Positions 9,767 through 19,450 of a stretch of DNA of 64,000 bases are shown piece by piece. How positions within the stretch are numbered: position 1 is the first letter of the stretch; every line of letters begins with the position of its first letter. The position numbers and the translations under genes are program-made. The stretch is taken from positions 62,001-126,000 of the forward strand of contig CALUPT010000007.1 of the NCBI GenBank assembly GCA_944322715.1, written 5' to 3'. The notes under the pieces were generated by a model. It saw nothing but the letters and a program-made list of their open reading frames with translations, was not told where the DNA came from and made no database searches. This DNA is from an uncultured Bacteroidales bacterium. GTDB lineage: Bacteria > Bacteroidota > Bacteroidia > Bacteroidales > UBA932.

Positions 9767-10726
9767 ATGAACAGAAAAATCAGAATATCAGGACTGCTTG
9801 CAGCCGCTCTTTTTACAGCGGCTGGATGCCAGGATGACTTTTATGTATTTGAAGACTCGGCGGCAGAGCGTATCGCACAAGGGCTTGAGAAATATGACAA
9901 GGCCCTGCTCGATGGCAAGACATGGGTGATGGAGTATTTCCCGAGCGAGGAATTCAGATACGGAGGCTGGATGTATGTGCTCAGGTTCAATGAAGACCAT
10001 ACAGTCCGCGCCTGGTTCGAGGGCGAGACATTTGCCGATGACAGCTATATCGAGACCCCGTATGCCATCGAGCATTCGACAGGTCCGATGCTCAAGTTCG
10101 TCAACTACAATGACTACCTGCACTATTTCTCCTTCCCTGGCGGGAACGGAGGATTCCAGGGCTACGAGGGAGACTTCGAGTTCACCTTCATGGACATATC
10201 TCCGGAGCATGTCATAAGGCTCAGGGGAGTCAAGACGGAGAACAATTATTTCCTCTACCCTCTGCCTGAGGGATATACACCTGAGGAATATGTAGATGCC
10301 GTGCGCGAATGGCAGGCGGATGTCGCCCCGACCAGCATGAAGCTCATGATAAACGGCAAGCAGTTCGGTACTGTCACCAGAGCAAGCACATACAGGGAAG
10401 ACAGTTTCGAGCATTGCTACCAGAGCAAGCTGTGGACAGTGTCCTACACCTATCAGCAGCAGAAGACCGACAGCCAGGGTGAACCGGTGTTCGATGACCA
10501 GAGCGGGAAACCGGTATATGAGGATGTACTTGTGAATGATGTATTGTCGTTCATCGCATATCCTGATGGCACCATGAGTCTCTACGAACCTTATACGTTC
10601 AAGGGCGAGGTCGAAGGTCTTGCGGATCAGACCATCCAGACATTCAAATGGGTAAAGGGAGCGGTTTCTACGGCGGACTGTTTTGTCTGCACGGACTCCC
10701 TGCTTGAGATACGCTTCGAACAGTAA
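9767..10726 (+). CDS. DUF4302-type lipoprotein
   Basis: The lipoprotein has lipobox TAAGC (Cys21). Residues about 30-80 (SAAERIAQGLEKYDKALLDG, WVMEYFPS, YGGWMYVLRFNEDHTV) match the start of DUF4302 proteins, which are regularly encoded right after the HExxH lipoprotein in SusCD loci. The fold looks all-beta and no catalytic motif is visible. The function is unknown; a surface accessory role is inferred from the operon. The stop codon overlaps the next possible ATG by one base (TAATG at 10724-10728). Confidence 0.85.
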   Translation: MNRKIRISGLLAAALFTAAGCQDDFYVFEDSAAERIAQGLEKYDKALLDGKTWVMEYFPSEEFRYGGWMYVLRFNEDHTVRAWFEGETFADDSYIETPYAIEHSTGPMLKFVNYNDYLHYFSFPGGNGGFQGYEGDFEFTFMDISPEHVIRLRGVKTENNYFLYPLPEGYTPEEYVDAVREWQADVAPTSMKLMINGKQFGTVTRASTYREDSFEHCYQSKLWTVSYTYQQQKTDSQGEPVFDDQSGKPVYEDVLVNDVLSFIAYPDGTMSLYEPYTFKGEVEGLADQTIQTFKWVKGAVSTADCFVCTDSLLEIRFEQ

Positions 10727-13134
10727 TGCCGGGATTCAGGTCAATGAAAAGACAACTTCTTCCGTATATCGTTTTGGTACTGCTTTCGGCAGCCTGTACA
10801 GACAGGCTGCCCGAAATGCAGGAAATCCCTTCCGGGACCGCATCGGTCTCTGCCGGGGATGCTTACGTGCCGGGCGTGTTCCGTGTCAAGGTCAGCGAGG
10901 ACTCTCCTGAGCTCGACACACGGATATTTACCCGCAGCGGAGGCTCCGGCAGCGCGACATTCGACAGGGCGGCGGCACGGGCAGGGGCAGTCGGCCTCTC
11001 CCGCGTGTTCTCGGATGGGGACAGGTTCAGGGAGCGTCGCCGCAAGGCGGGGCTGCACCGCTGGTACGATGTCCGTTTCAGCGAGGATATTCCTGTTGCC
11101 GAAGCGATTGCGAAATTCGGAAAACCTGAGGGCGTGGTCTGTGTAGAGCCTGTCTGCCGTATGGTCCCGACATCGGAAAAGATATCCGGGGCCCCGCTGT
11201 ACAAGGCTCTCGGCATGACCGAATCTCCGTTCAACGATCCTCTTCACTTCAACCAGTGGTTCATGCACAATGACGGCAGCCTGCCGTATTCCGTGGCGGG
11301 GGCGGACCTGAACCTCTACCCTGCATGGACCCGCACGGCGGGAAGCCGGGAAGTGATAGTCGCGATATGCGATGGAGGCATTGACTATGAACATGAGGAC
11401 CTGAAAGCCAACATGTGGGATGACGGACAGGGACATTGCGGATACAACTGCAAGAGGAACAACCATGAAATCACTCCGAGCGACCACGGGACCCATGTCG
11501 CGGGCATAGTGGCTGCCGTCAACAACAACGGCAGAGGCTGCTGCGGCATTGCCGGAGGCGATGGAAGCCAGGGCAGCGGGGTCAGGCTCATGAGCATTCA
11601 GATATTCGACGATGAACCGACGGACAACACCGATTCATTGGAGGAACTGATGGTGTGGAGTGCCGATCACGGGGCGGTGATAAGCCAGAACAGCTGGAGT
11701 TACTCCAATCTCTCCGACCTGTCCCAGGCGGGAAAGGATGCCATCGACTATTTTATCGAACATGCCGGCTGCGGTGAGGACGGCAACCAGTTGCCTGACT
11801 CTCCAATGAAAGGTGGAGTGGTCATATTCGCTGCCGGGAATGATGGCGTGGATACTCCACAGTTTCCTGCTGCATACGACCCTGTGATTGCCGTGGCATC
11901 TTTGGGAAACGATTTCAGGAAAGCCTCTTCTTCCAACTACGGCGACTGGATAGACATAGCCGCACTCGGAGGTGACGCCAACGGAGACAGCAGGTATGCT
12001 GTCTACAGCACGGTGACCGACAACGGTTACGGCTTTGCCGCAGGTACATCGATGGCCTGCCCGCAGGTGGCCGGAATAGCCGCCCTCGCCGTATCTGAAT
12101 TCGGGGGCCCCGGGTTCACCAATACCGATCTCGTGGAGATGCTGATGGAATCCGGACGCAAGGAATTGACTGAAAGCCATAATCCGGAGTATGTCGGCCA
12201 GCTCGGCAACGGGCTGATCGATGCCGGCTACATATTCTTCAGGGATGCCGTGCCGGCCCCTGTCACGCAGGTGACGGCGACAGGACGCAGATGCAGGGTA
12301 GAGATGGAATGGAAGGCTCCCTCCGACTACAAGGGAGGGCCTCTTACCGGATATGACATCTATGTGTCCGCGACTCCGTTCTCGGCTTCCACAGTGGAGG
12401 ATATTCCCGATGAGGCCGAATGCCGTCATGTCGATGCTGTCGTGGCAGAGGATGGACAGACAGTCTCCTGCTATATTGATGGGCTTGACCCCGATACGGA
12501 ATACTGCTTTGCAGTCGTGAGCCTAAGTCCCGGAGGGACGCCGGCTGCACCGCATGTCTTCACGGCAAGGACTTCCGATACCGCTCCTGTAGCGGTGAAG
12601 CCTCTGCCTGACATATATGTCGCGGACAGTGACCGGATCGGCGTGTCATTCTCTCTCGGGGAATATTTTTCGGATGCCGACATGCCAGATGATGAACTGA
12701 CCTATTTCGTCTCCTTCCCTTCTACGGGGACAGTAATCGGGAGGACGGAAGGGGAGTTCCTGAGGCTTTTGCCTCAGAACTCCGGTGCAGTCACCCTGAC
12801 AGTCATCGCAGCCGATGCGGATGGAAAGACGGCCGGGCAGCCGATGCGCGTCATCGTGAACAGCGTCGGACCGGACATCGACCTGTATCCTAACCCGTGC
12901 GGGGATGTGCTGAACATCAGAATCCCGGGAGCGGAAGGAGTTTTCCCTGTCAGGATATACGATGTGGCCGGCGGGCTTGCCCTTTCTGCCGATGTGACCG
13001 TTTCGGATACGGAAGAGAGCCTTTCATCATCCCCGGCGGGAACCATTGATGTCTCGTCCCTTGCTCCTGGAAGATACACCTGTGAGACGGATTATTTCGG
13101 CAAGACGGTCTCGTCCATGATTATCAAGCGTTAA
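10726..13134 (+). CDS. S8 (subtilisin) family serine protease with fibronectin-like and T9SS C-terminal sorting domains
   Basis: Numbered from 10726, the catalytic triad is complete: Asp216 (VAICDGGIDYEHEDL), His254 (SDHGTHVAGIV) and Ser442 (AAGTSMACPQVAGIAAL). Before it lies an N-terminal extension (YVPGVFRVKV) that may be a propeptide. After it come an FN3-like module (about 505-620), a further beta domain, and a last about 85 residues (DLYPNPCGDVLNIRIPG through SSMIIKR) that match a type A T9SS sorting domain. A better start may be the ATG at 10744, giving a signal peptide MKRQLLPYIVLVLLSAAC. That signal carries a lipobox-like LSAAC, which is odd beside a T9SS domain. The gene overlaps its upstream neighbour by one base and is followed 5 bases later by a PorV-like gene, so secretion by T9SS is well supported. 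The target is unknown. Confidence 0.93.
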   Translation: MPGFRSMKRQLLPYIVLVLLSAACTDRLPEMQEIPSGTASVSAGDAYVPGVFRVKVSEDSPELDTRIFTRSGGSGSATFDRAAARAGAVGLSRVFSDGDRFRERRRKAGLHRWYDVRFSEDIPVAEAIAKFGKPEGVVCVEPVCRMVPTSEKISGAPLYKALGMTESPFNDPLHFNQWFMHNDGSLPYSVAGADLNLYPAWTRTAGSREVIVAICDGGIDYEHEDLKANMWDDGQGHCGYNCKRNNHEITPSDHGTHVAGIVAAVNNNGRGCCGIAGGDGSQGSGVRLMSIQIFDDEPTDNTDSLEELMVWSADHGAVISQNSWSYSNLSDLSQAGKDAIDYFIEHAGCGEDGNQLPDSPMKGGVVIFAAGNDGVDTPQFPAAYDPVIAVASLGNDFRKASSSNYGDWIDIAALGGDANGDSRYAVYSTVTDNGYGFAAGTSMACPQVAGIAALAVSEFGGPGFTNTDLVEMLMESGRKELTESHNPEYVGQLGNGLIDAGYIFFRDAVPAPVTQVTATGRRCRVEMEWKAPSDYKGGPLTGYDIYVSATPFSASTVEDIPDEAECRHVDAVVAEDGQTVSCYIDGLDPDTEYCFAVVSLSPGGTPAAPHVFTARTSDTAPVAVKPLPDIYVADSDRIGVSFSLGEYFSDADMPDDELTYFVSFPSTGTVIGRTEGEFLRLLPQNSGAVTLTVIAADADGKTAGQPMRVIVNSVGPDIDLYPNPCGDVLNIRIPGAEGVFPVRIYDVAGGLALSADVTVSDTEESLSSSPAGTIDVSSLAPGRYTCETDYFGKTVSSMIIKR

Positions 13135-13139
13135 AACAG

Positions 13140-14099
13140 ATGCGAAACAGTATCATCATATTCATATCCGCAGTCTTTCTTGCTGCACCCCAGGCTGTCA
13201 CCGCACAGTCGGGAAGTTCCGTCATGCCGTTTCTGCTGATGGATTCCGATGCGCGGACGGCAGGAATGGCCGGAGCCGGCGCGATATTGCCCGACAATCC
13301 GTCCGCAGCCCTCCACAATGCGGCCGCAATCCTGACAGGAGAGCGCAGTGGCGGGGCGGCAGTGTCTGCAGGACCATGGAACACGGCTTTCGATGTGGCG
13401 GATGTGCTCTGCAGTGCCGGCGGGTACTGGAACATCGATGGCCGCAACGGCATTGTCGCGGCAGTGCGCTATGTTCCGGGAGATAAGGTTGCCCTGACTG
13501 ATGACTGGGGCTATCCTGCGGGAGAGGCGCGTCCTTATGACCTTGCGGCGGAGATAGGATATGCCAGAGGCTTCGGAGAGCATTTTTCGGTAGCCCTGAC
13601 CGCACGCTATCTCCGTTCCGACCTCGGACTCGGGGAGGCTCCGATGCAGGGTGTGTCTTTCGACCTTGCAGGAGTCTACCGTCACGGGATTGCCTTCCGC
13701 GATGGGGCGCAGTGGAGCGTGGGACTGAAGATAGCGGATTTGGGCCCGTCGGTGAAGTCCGGGACGGGAGCAGGGTATGCCCTTCCGATGCGGGCGACGG
13801 CCAGCGGACATGTCAGACTGCCTTTCTCGGAGGATCATGTCCTTAATGTGGTTGCCGATATCGGCTGCCGGTTCTCTCCGGCATCTTTCGAGGCTGCCGC
13901 AGGAGCGGAATACGTGTTCCTCCGCCATGGGATTGTCCGTGCCGGCTTTCATGCAGGGGATGCCCTCTCCGGCGGGAACTATGCGGCGGCAGGATGCGGA
14001 TTCATCGCCGGACCTGTCAGCTGCAGCGCCTCCTGGCGTTTTGCGGGTGACGGCCCTCTCGACAACACCATCTGTTTCACTTTGGCCCTGCTGTTATGA
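13140..14099 (+). CDS. PorV-like outer-membrane protein (T9SS shuttle family)
   Basis: The 319-residue protein has a signal peptide (about 1-22, ending AVTAQ) and then a stretch MPFLLMDSDARTAGMAGAGA, followed by an NPSAALHNAA block. This resembles the N-terminus of PorV/PorQ-family (FadL-like beta-barrel) proteins. The rest alternates in a barrel-like way and ends with a hydrophobic LALLL. In Porphyromonas, PorV carries T9SS cargo from the translocon to the attachment complex. Here the gene lies 5 bases after a T9SS-type protease, so it may be a dedicated cargo partner. It could also be a general PorV paralogue. A 112-base gap separates it from the fimbrillin array. Confidence 0.7.
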   Translation: MRNSIIIFISAVFLAAPQAVTAQSGSSVMPFLLMDSDARTAGMAGAGAILPDNPSAALHNAAAILTGERSGGAAVSAGPWNTAFDVADVLCSAGGYWNIDGRNGIVAAVRYVPGDKVALTDDWGYPAGEARPYDLAAEIGYARGFGEHFSVALTARYLRSDLGLGEAPMQGVSFDLAGVYRHGIAFRDGAQWSVGLKIADLGPSVKSGTGAGYALPMRATASGHVRLPFSEDHVLNVVADIGCRFSPASFEAAAGAEYVFLRHGIVRAGFHAGDALSGGNYAAAGCGFIAGPVSCSASWRFAGDGPLDNTICFTLALLL

Positions 14100-14211
14100 A
14101 AATAAAATGATATTCGCCATAATATGTATTTTTTTATCCTTATACCAGAAGAATAATTAGGAAATTTGTTCAACTCCATAAATTGATTAAACACTAATAA
14201 CTGATACACTT

Positions 14212-17037
14212 ATGAAAGCACCGAGACTCTTGACATTTCTGCTTGCGGCTGCGGTTCTCCCTGCATGTCAGAAAGAAGAACTGGCCGGTCCGGAGTACGA
14301 TATGGATGCCGTTGCATTCCGCGGTACTGCGACCTTTGCCGCTTCAGGTTCATCGGAAGAGGCCTTTGACCTGCTCTGGGAAGCCGATGTGGACCGTATC
14401 GGTCTGTTCACGCTTGCCGGAGGCGAGGTAGAACTGGCCAATGTCTATTATGCCGCATACTCCAGCGAGTCTGGAAGCGTGGATTTCCTCAGCCCATCCC
14501 GAAACAAGGGGATAAAATGGGATGAGACCAGTGCGGTAGTGCGTGACATCTATGCCTATTATCCGTACAAGGCTTCCAACAACGACTATACCTCCATCCC
14601 TGTCTCCATTTCCGCAAGGCAGACCGGCAAGGCTGGAGATGCAAGGGCGGTGAAGAAAAACATCAGCCTGTATTCATCGGCAACGGATGTAGCCTCTTCG
14701 GCGGAAACGGTGCCTCTCTCGTTCGAGAGCACCGCTGCCATTATCAGGCTCGACATCAGTTCGAATGTGCCGATACCGTCCGTAAAGGAACTCACGCTTT
14801 CCGCTGACCAGGGAGTGAGCCTTGCATCGGAAGGAGGTTCCCTCGATATTTCCGCGGGGACTCTCACGTGGAATTCTTCCGTCGCGCCATCGAATGTCAT
14901 TGAATATACGTTCCGGGAACCGGTGAGCATCAGCAGTTCTCCTGTCACTGTCTATCTTGCGGTCAATGCCCTGTCCCAGGGTATAGTCCTCGACCTCGAC
15001 ATTGAGTACGGAAACGACAAGGCCCTCTATCTCGGTGAACTGACGGTGCCGGAAGGAGGCATAAAGGCAGGGACCGTAACCACATATCCTGTGGATTTCG
15101 AGTATGAGGGTGCAGAAGGTTACGAGAATGCCATCGACCTGAGTGCAAACGGTACTGCAAACACCTATATCGTTTCCAAAGCGGGAGCGACTTACCGTTT
15201 CGATGCCACTGTCAAGGGCAACGGCATCCCGCGCACATTCACATGGACAGAGAGCGACGGCACGGAGATCACCCGTTCCTATTCGGACCTCGACATCAAT
15301 CCTGTGGATGTACGTCTCGTATGGTACAACTCGCCGAAGACTGCCGATGGGTATTCCGACAAGAGTCCGGTGGACCTCAGTTCTGTGATGTATGAGCTTG
15401 GTACGATATACTTCACTACACCAGAGCCGTTTGTCCCTGGTAACGTGCTGCTCGCGGCATACAATGAAAGCGGCGAGATTCTCTGGAGCTGGAACATCTG
15501 GGCTGCGGAGAACTATGATCCGGAGACTACGGCGAAGACGGCCGGCCGTTATACCGTTATGGACAGGAATCTCGGCGCCGTCGCAGGCCCTGAGGTGATG
15601 AACAGTTCCGACATCCGTGAGGCAGCCTGGGCAGTCGGCAACTATTACCAGTGGGGCCGCAAGGATCCGTTCCCGGCTCCTGCAGAATACAGCGATGATG
15701 GATTGGATGGCGGAAAGGAAATGTACTGGGGTCTTCCTACCCACACACAGATAGCAGATTATATGCAGGATTATTCATCCAAATCATGGGGTTCTGCAGA
15801 CCTCATCTTCGGAAGCGAGCCTGCGGACAACGGACGCCAGCTCTCATCCGTGCTCGGCAGCAGTTTTACCGTGGACCAGGCGGTGGAGGAATCCATCAAA
15901 TATCCTTATCGCTGGATGTTCTGGTCAGGAACGGATAGCGGTAACGACAATTACAACTGGACCAGAAGCAGCCTTTCCGGAACGGCAAACGCCAAGGCAT
16001 GGCGTTATCTCTGGGGCAATCCTATAGTTGACCCTGAATACGGCACCGATGAGTCCGACAACGTGAAGACCATCTATGACCCGTGCCCTCCTGGCTGGAA
16101 AGTGATGCCGCGCGAGGCCTATGCTTTCGCAGCAGCCAGTACGACTGCCCTGTCCCACGGGCGGTACAACGAGCATACCGGATTATATTTCCCTGCAACG
16201 GGCCAGAGACAGGCAGGTTTCGGAGGAAGCCAGATCCGATCCCTTGGAGGACTGTCCATATTCCTCGAGACTTCGAATGTTTCGGACAACGAGCAGTGGC
16301 AGGGCAACGAGGGCGGAGTCAGCGATTATAACTCGTATATAGGCGCCGGCTACAATGTCCGCTGTGTCAAGGAAGAGGCAGGAAGTCTCTCCCTGTCCCA
16401 TGCGGGTCCTGCGTGCGTGCTCATAGGCGACTCCATCACGAGGACATGGAACAGTTATGTCCCGACATTCTTCCCTGACCACAACTGTGTGGCCTACGGA
16501 GCGGATGGTACCACCACCAACAATTTCGTGGGCAGGTTCTTCTCCCAGGCGATCGCCAACGACCCTAAGGTCGTGCATATAATGGGCGGTATCAACGATA
16601 TGGCCGGCAATGACGGATCAATCCCTACGGAAGAGGAAATCTTCGAAAACTTCAAGACCATGGCGGAGCAGGCCGCAAGCTGGGGCATCAAGGTGATGAT
16701 AGGCTCCACTCCTCCTGCGGGCAGGATAGGCTGGCAGAATGATGAATGGAATGCCGAGCATCCTGTTATCCCGCGTGTGCAGAATCTCAACAAAATGCTG
16801 AAGGCATACTGCGAAGAGCGCGGCTTCACCTATGTGGACTACTATTCTGAGCTTGTGGATGAGACAGGTGCCCTGAAACAGCAGTACAGGAACGATGATG
16901 TCCATCCTAATACCGGCTGTTTCGAGACTGTGATGGGCCCTATCTTCCTCGATGCCCTTCAGAAGACCATGCATGTCGAGGGGTCGGCCGGCACGGGAGG
17001 CAATGTGGATGATTTCGAAAAAGAGCCATGGAACTGA
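14212..17037 (+). CDS. Fimbrillin-like lipoprotein with FISUMP-type domain and C-terminal SGNH hydrolase (array member 1 of 8)
   Basis: This 941-residue lipoprotein (Cys19, VLPAC) opens the paralogue array. Its N-terminal half is fimbrillin-like (WEADVDRIGLF, DIYAYYPYKAS). The central module is the WYNSPKTA type (ITRSYSDLDINPVDVRLVWY). The Fibrobacter-succinogenes-major-paralogous domain follows (YYQWGRKDPFPAP, YDPCPPGWKVMP, YNVRCVKEE). Residues about 733-930 form an SGNH/GDSL hydrolase with Ser741 in LIGDSITRTWNSY, MGGINDMAGN, and the DDVHPN Asp/His block, so the catalytic set looks complete. SGNH enzymes are mostly esterases or deacetylases. The C-terminus is GGNVDDFEKEPWN. Its signal peptide differs from the MKYTPY type of members 2-8. 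Surface location is expected; the enzyme's substrate cannot be told. Confidence 0.88.
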   Translation: MKAPRLLTFLLAAAVLPACQKEELAGPEYDMDAVAFRGTATFAASGSSEEAFDLLWEADVDRIGLFTLAGGEVELANVYYAAYSSESGSVDFLSPSRNKGIKWDETSAVVRDIYAYYPYKASNNDYTSIPVSISARQTGKAGDARAVKKNISLYSSATDVASSAETVPLSFESTAAIIRLDISSNVPIPSVKELTLSADQGVSLASEGGSLDISAGTLTWNSSVAPSNVIEYTFREPVSISSSPVTVYLAVNALSQGIVLDLDIEYGNDKALYLGELTVPEGGIKAGTVTTYPVDFEYEGAEGYENAIDLSANGTANTYIVSKAGATYRFDATVKGNGIPRTFTWTESDGTEITRSYSDLDINPVDVRLVWYNSPKTADGYSDKSPVDLSSVMYELGTIYFTTPEPFVPGNVLLAAYNESGEILWSWNIWAAENYDPETTAKTAGRYTVMDRNLGAVAGPEVMNSSDIREAAWAVGNYYQWGRKDPFPAPAEYSDDGLDGGKEMYWGLPTHTQIADYMQDYSSKSWGSADLIFGSEPADNGRQLSSVLGSSFTVDQAVEESIKYPYRWMFWSGTDSGNDNYNWTRSSLSGTANAKAWRYLWGNPIVDPEYGTDESDNVKTIYDPCPPGWKVMPREAYAFAAASTTALSHGRYNEHTGLYFPATGQRQAGFGGSQIRSLGGLSIFLETSNVSDNEQWQGNEGGVSDYNSYIGAGYNVRCVKEEAGSLSLSHAGPACVLIGDSITRTWNSYVPTFFPDHNCVAYGADGTTTNNFVGRFFSQAIANDPKVVHIMGGINDMAGNDGSIPTEEEIFENFKTMAEQAASWGIKVMIGSTPPAGRIGWQNDEWNAEHPVIPRVQNLNKMLKAYCEERGFTYVDYYSELVDETGALKQQYRNDDVHPNTGCFETVMGPIFLDALQKTMHVEGSAGTGGNVDDFEKEPWN

Positions 17038-17039
17038 CC

Positions 17040-17089
17040 TGTCATTCTGAGCGACAACATTGTCATTCTGAGCGCAGCGAAGAATCTGA
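17040..17089 (+). repeat. Intergenic TGTCATTCTGAGCG repeat, one short and one full copy
   Basis: A short copy (TGTCATTCTGAGCG, from 17040) and a full copy (17061-17089, continuing into CAGCGAAGAATCTGA) start 2 bases after the stop codon of array member 1 and end 22 bases before member 2. Confidence 0.75.
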
Positions 17090-17111
17090 TAAAACGAAAA
17101 AATAAAATACT

Positions 17112-19430
17112 ATGAAATATACACCATATATCGCAATTCTGGCCATGCTGCTGGCGACCGCATGCGCCAAGGAAGAACTCAAGGAGGAGCAGCAGCTCCC
17201 CCTTCCGGAGAACGGAATCCGTTTTTCCGGCACCATGGGTGCTGCCACTCCGGCAGACTCTCCGTCCACCCGTACCGTATATGAGGATCAGTCCGACAGG
17301 ATAGCCGTACAGTGGGAGTTGGGGGATGAAATAGGCCTTTTCTGTGAAGTAGGGGAAGGCGCCGGGAACCTCGAACTCACCGCGGCCAACTACGGTTACC
17401 GCAACAAGACGGTTGCAGATTCAAAGACAGCGGATTTCTCCGAATATCTTCTGCCGGGAGAGGTCGCCTGCTGGAGCGATGAGACCACTCCGCATGACTT
17501 CTATGCCTACTACCCGTATAGTGAGACTGCCTCCGGGACTGAAGCCGACCCGAGGGCTGTCCCTGTAGAACTGCCTGCAGTCCAGTCCTGGATTTCAACG
17601 GCTCCTATGGACTATTTCTCGGATATAGACTTCATGTATGCCGAGGCTCTTGACCAGACGCAGACGGCGGTGGGCGAAGACAAGCCTGTCAATCTCAATT
17701 TCCAGCACCTCTTCCCTGTGCTCCAGATGAATGTCCGGACCACACGCTTTGCCAGAATCGATGCCATCATCTTCAGCTGTAGGGAGACGGGTGAGGCGGT
17801 CTCTCTCGGGAAAGGCTCCACTGTAGACCTTACGACAAGAGAGATTACGGCTGCCAATGCCACAAACGAGATCCGTATAGAGGGGAGCATGAGTTCCATG
17901 ATAAGCAGCTTTTCCACTTTCCAGATGCTCGTCTCTCCGGGACATGCGGGCATGACGTTCGATGTCATACTCGAAATCAACGGAAATGAATACAAGAGAC
18001 AGGCACCGCTTGTAGTGCCTGAAGGCGGTCTTCTCGGAGGCAAGACGTATGTCGTGACTGTCGATAATCTTGAGATAGCCGAGGAAGATGCGGAACCGTT
18101 GACTGACCTTAGCGAAGAGGAACCGGCCAATACCTACTATGTGACTGAGGCGGACAGACTCTATCGTTTCCGGGCCGACATCAGGGGCAACGGGAAAGGC
18201 GTTCTGGACGGAGAACCTGCTGAAATAGACCCTAAGGGAGTCCTTGTCCTCTGGTACAGCCGTGTCCAGTTCGGTTACGGACCATGGACATATACGGAAC
18301 CTTCGATCAGTTTCGCGACCCTGAGTCTTGAACCTGACGGATATGTCTACTTCAAGACACCTGAGACATTCATCCCTGGCCAGATGGTGATAGCCGTCTT
18401 CGACAGGGAGGTGGACTACGACACGATAGAGGTGAACGCCGAGCGTCAGATCACCAATGCGAATATCCTCTGGAGCTGGAACATAATCTTTGCGGAGGGA
18501 TATGATCCCGACAATGTCGAAAACCAGATACAGAAGGGAGGATACATTTTCATGGACCGCGACCTCGGTGCGATAATCGACCCTCTGGAGGCTGTCTCCG
18601 GGACGAATGTGAATGAGGTCCAGCTCGCATCATCCTGCGGCAATGTTTACCAGTGGGGCCGCAAGGATCCGTTCCCGGGTGTCCCGGACTATACCAGTGC
18701 CAACCATACCTACATGACCAGCCTCTGGTTCGCTCCTGGATTCACTCCGGTTACTGCACTTCAGGTGGGACCGTATGAAGCACATGGAAGAAGAACGGAG
18801 GGCAATATATTCGCTAACAATGCCGATCTCCTGTGTATCAATATAGCAGGAAAGACATTGTCACCTGCCGAGGTTTTCGATATCGGGACATCTGCTCCAT
18901 ACCTGTGGATTCAGGCAGATGGCAACCTGTTCACCGATGAGAGCGCAAAGGCAGTCTGGGGCAATCCTGACCATTCCCTGGCGGTAGGGGACAAGACCAT
19001 GTACGACCCTTGTCCTCCGGGATGGAAGGTGATGAGCCGTGCTGCATGGAACGCCTTTACTGAAAACGGGACGGCTGTAGCCAAACTCGGAATCAAATCC
19101 GGAGATACCTATTTGGGAGGCAGGGGAATCTGGTATATGGATTCATGGTTCCCTTGCATAGGAGACCAGTACAGCCACAATTCAAACGGTAATCCTCAGG
19201 GAGGGACGACCAACACATACTCCAGCCATTGGCTCGACGGGTCGTTTGATGCCGCTGTCGTATTCTTCAACGCTACCGGCAAGAAGACAGGAGATGATGT
19301 TCCTGCAGGCAGCGGCTCTGCAGGCAGGACAGACAGAAGTGCTGCGGTACGCTGCATGAAGGTCATTCCTGGTCCTGTAATGCCGGGCGGCGAGGATATC
19401 GATCCTATCGAGAAGGAGGAATGGAAATGA
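17112..19430 (+). CDS. Fimbrillin-like lipoprotein with FISUMP-type domain (array member 2 of 8)
   Basis: The protein has 772 residues and lipidation Cys18 (LLATACAKEE) after the array-wide MKYTPYI start. The N-terminal half has TRTVYEDQSD, WELGDEIGLFC, HDFYAYYPYSET, DFMYAEAL and LVSPGHAGMTFDV, all conserved in paralogues and typical of fimbrillin-like (Mfa-type) folds. The central module is of the YY-VTEADRLYRF/LVLWYSRVQ type. The C-terminal domain carries VYQWGRKDPFPG, WGNP, YDPCPPGWKVMS and VRCMK. The tail after VRCMK is short (MPGGEDIDPIEKEEWK). There is no SGNH domain. It is probably a surface lipoprotein, possibly a pilin or tip adhesin; no assembly genes are adjacent. Confidence 0.87.
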   Translation: MKYTPYIAILAMLLATACAKEELKEEQQLPLPENGIRFSGTMGAATPADSPSTRTVYEDQSDRIAVQWELGDEIGLFCEVGEGAGNLELTAANYGYRNKTVADSKTADFSEYLLPGEVACWSDETTPHDFYAYYPYSETASGTEADPRAVPVELPAVQSWISTAPMDYFSDIDFMYAEALDQTQTAVGEDKPVNLNFQHLFPVLQMNVRTTRFARIDAIIFSCRETGEAVSLGKGSTVDLTTREITAANATNEIRIEGSMSSMISSFSTFQMLVSPGHAGMTFDVILEINGNEYKRQAPLVVPEGGLLGGKTYVVTVDNLEIAEEDAEPLTDLSEEEPANTYYVTEADRLYRFRADIRGNGKGVLDGEPAEIDPKGVLVLWYSRVQFGYGPWTYTEPSISFATLSLEPDGYVYFKTPETFIPGQMVIAVFDREVDYDTIEVNAERQITNANILWSWNIIFAEGYDPDNVENQIQKGGYIFMDRDLGAIIDPLEAVSGTNVNEVQLASSCGNVYQWGRKDPFPGVPDYTSANHTYMTSLWFAPGFTPVTALQVGPYEAHGRRTEGNIFANNADLLCINIAGKTLSPAEVFDIGTSAPYLWIQADGNLFTDESAKAVWGNPDHSLAVGDKTMYDPCPPGWKVMSRAAWNAFTENGTAVAKLGIKSGDTYLGGRGIWYMDSWFPCIGDQYSHNSNGNPQGGTTNTYSSHWLDGSFDAAVVFFNATGKKTGDDVPAGSGSAGRTDRSAAVRCMKVIPGPVMPGGEDIDPIEKEEWK

Positions 19431-19450
19431 TAATGAAAAAACACAAGACT

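Noticed and set aside
14100-14211. Invertible (phase-variable) promoter before the fimbrillin array
   Set aside because: No inverted repeats flank this 112-base gap and no invertase gene is in the window.
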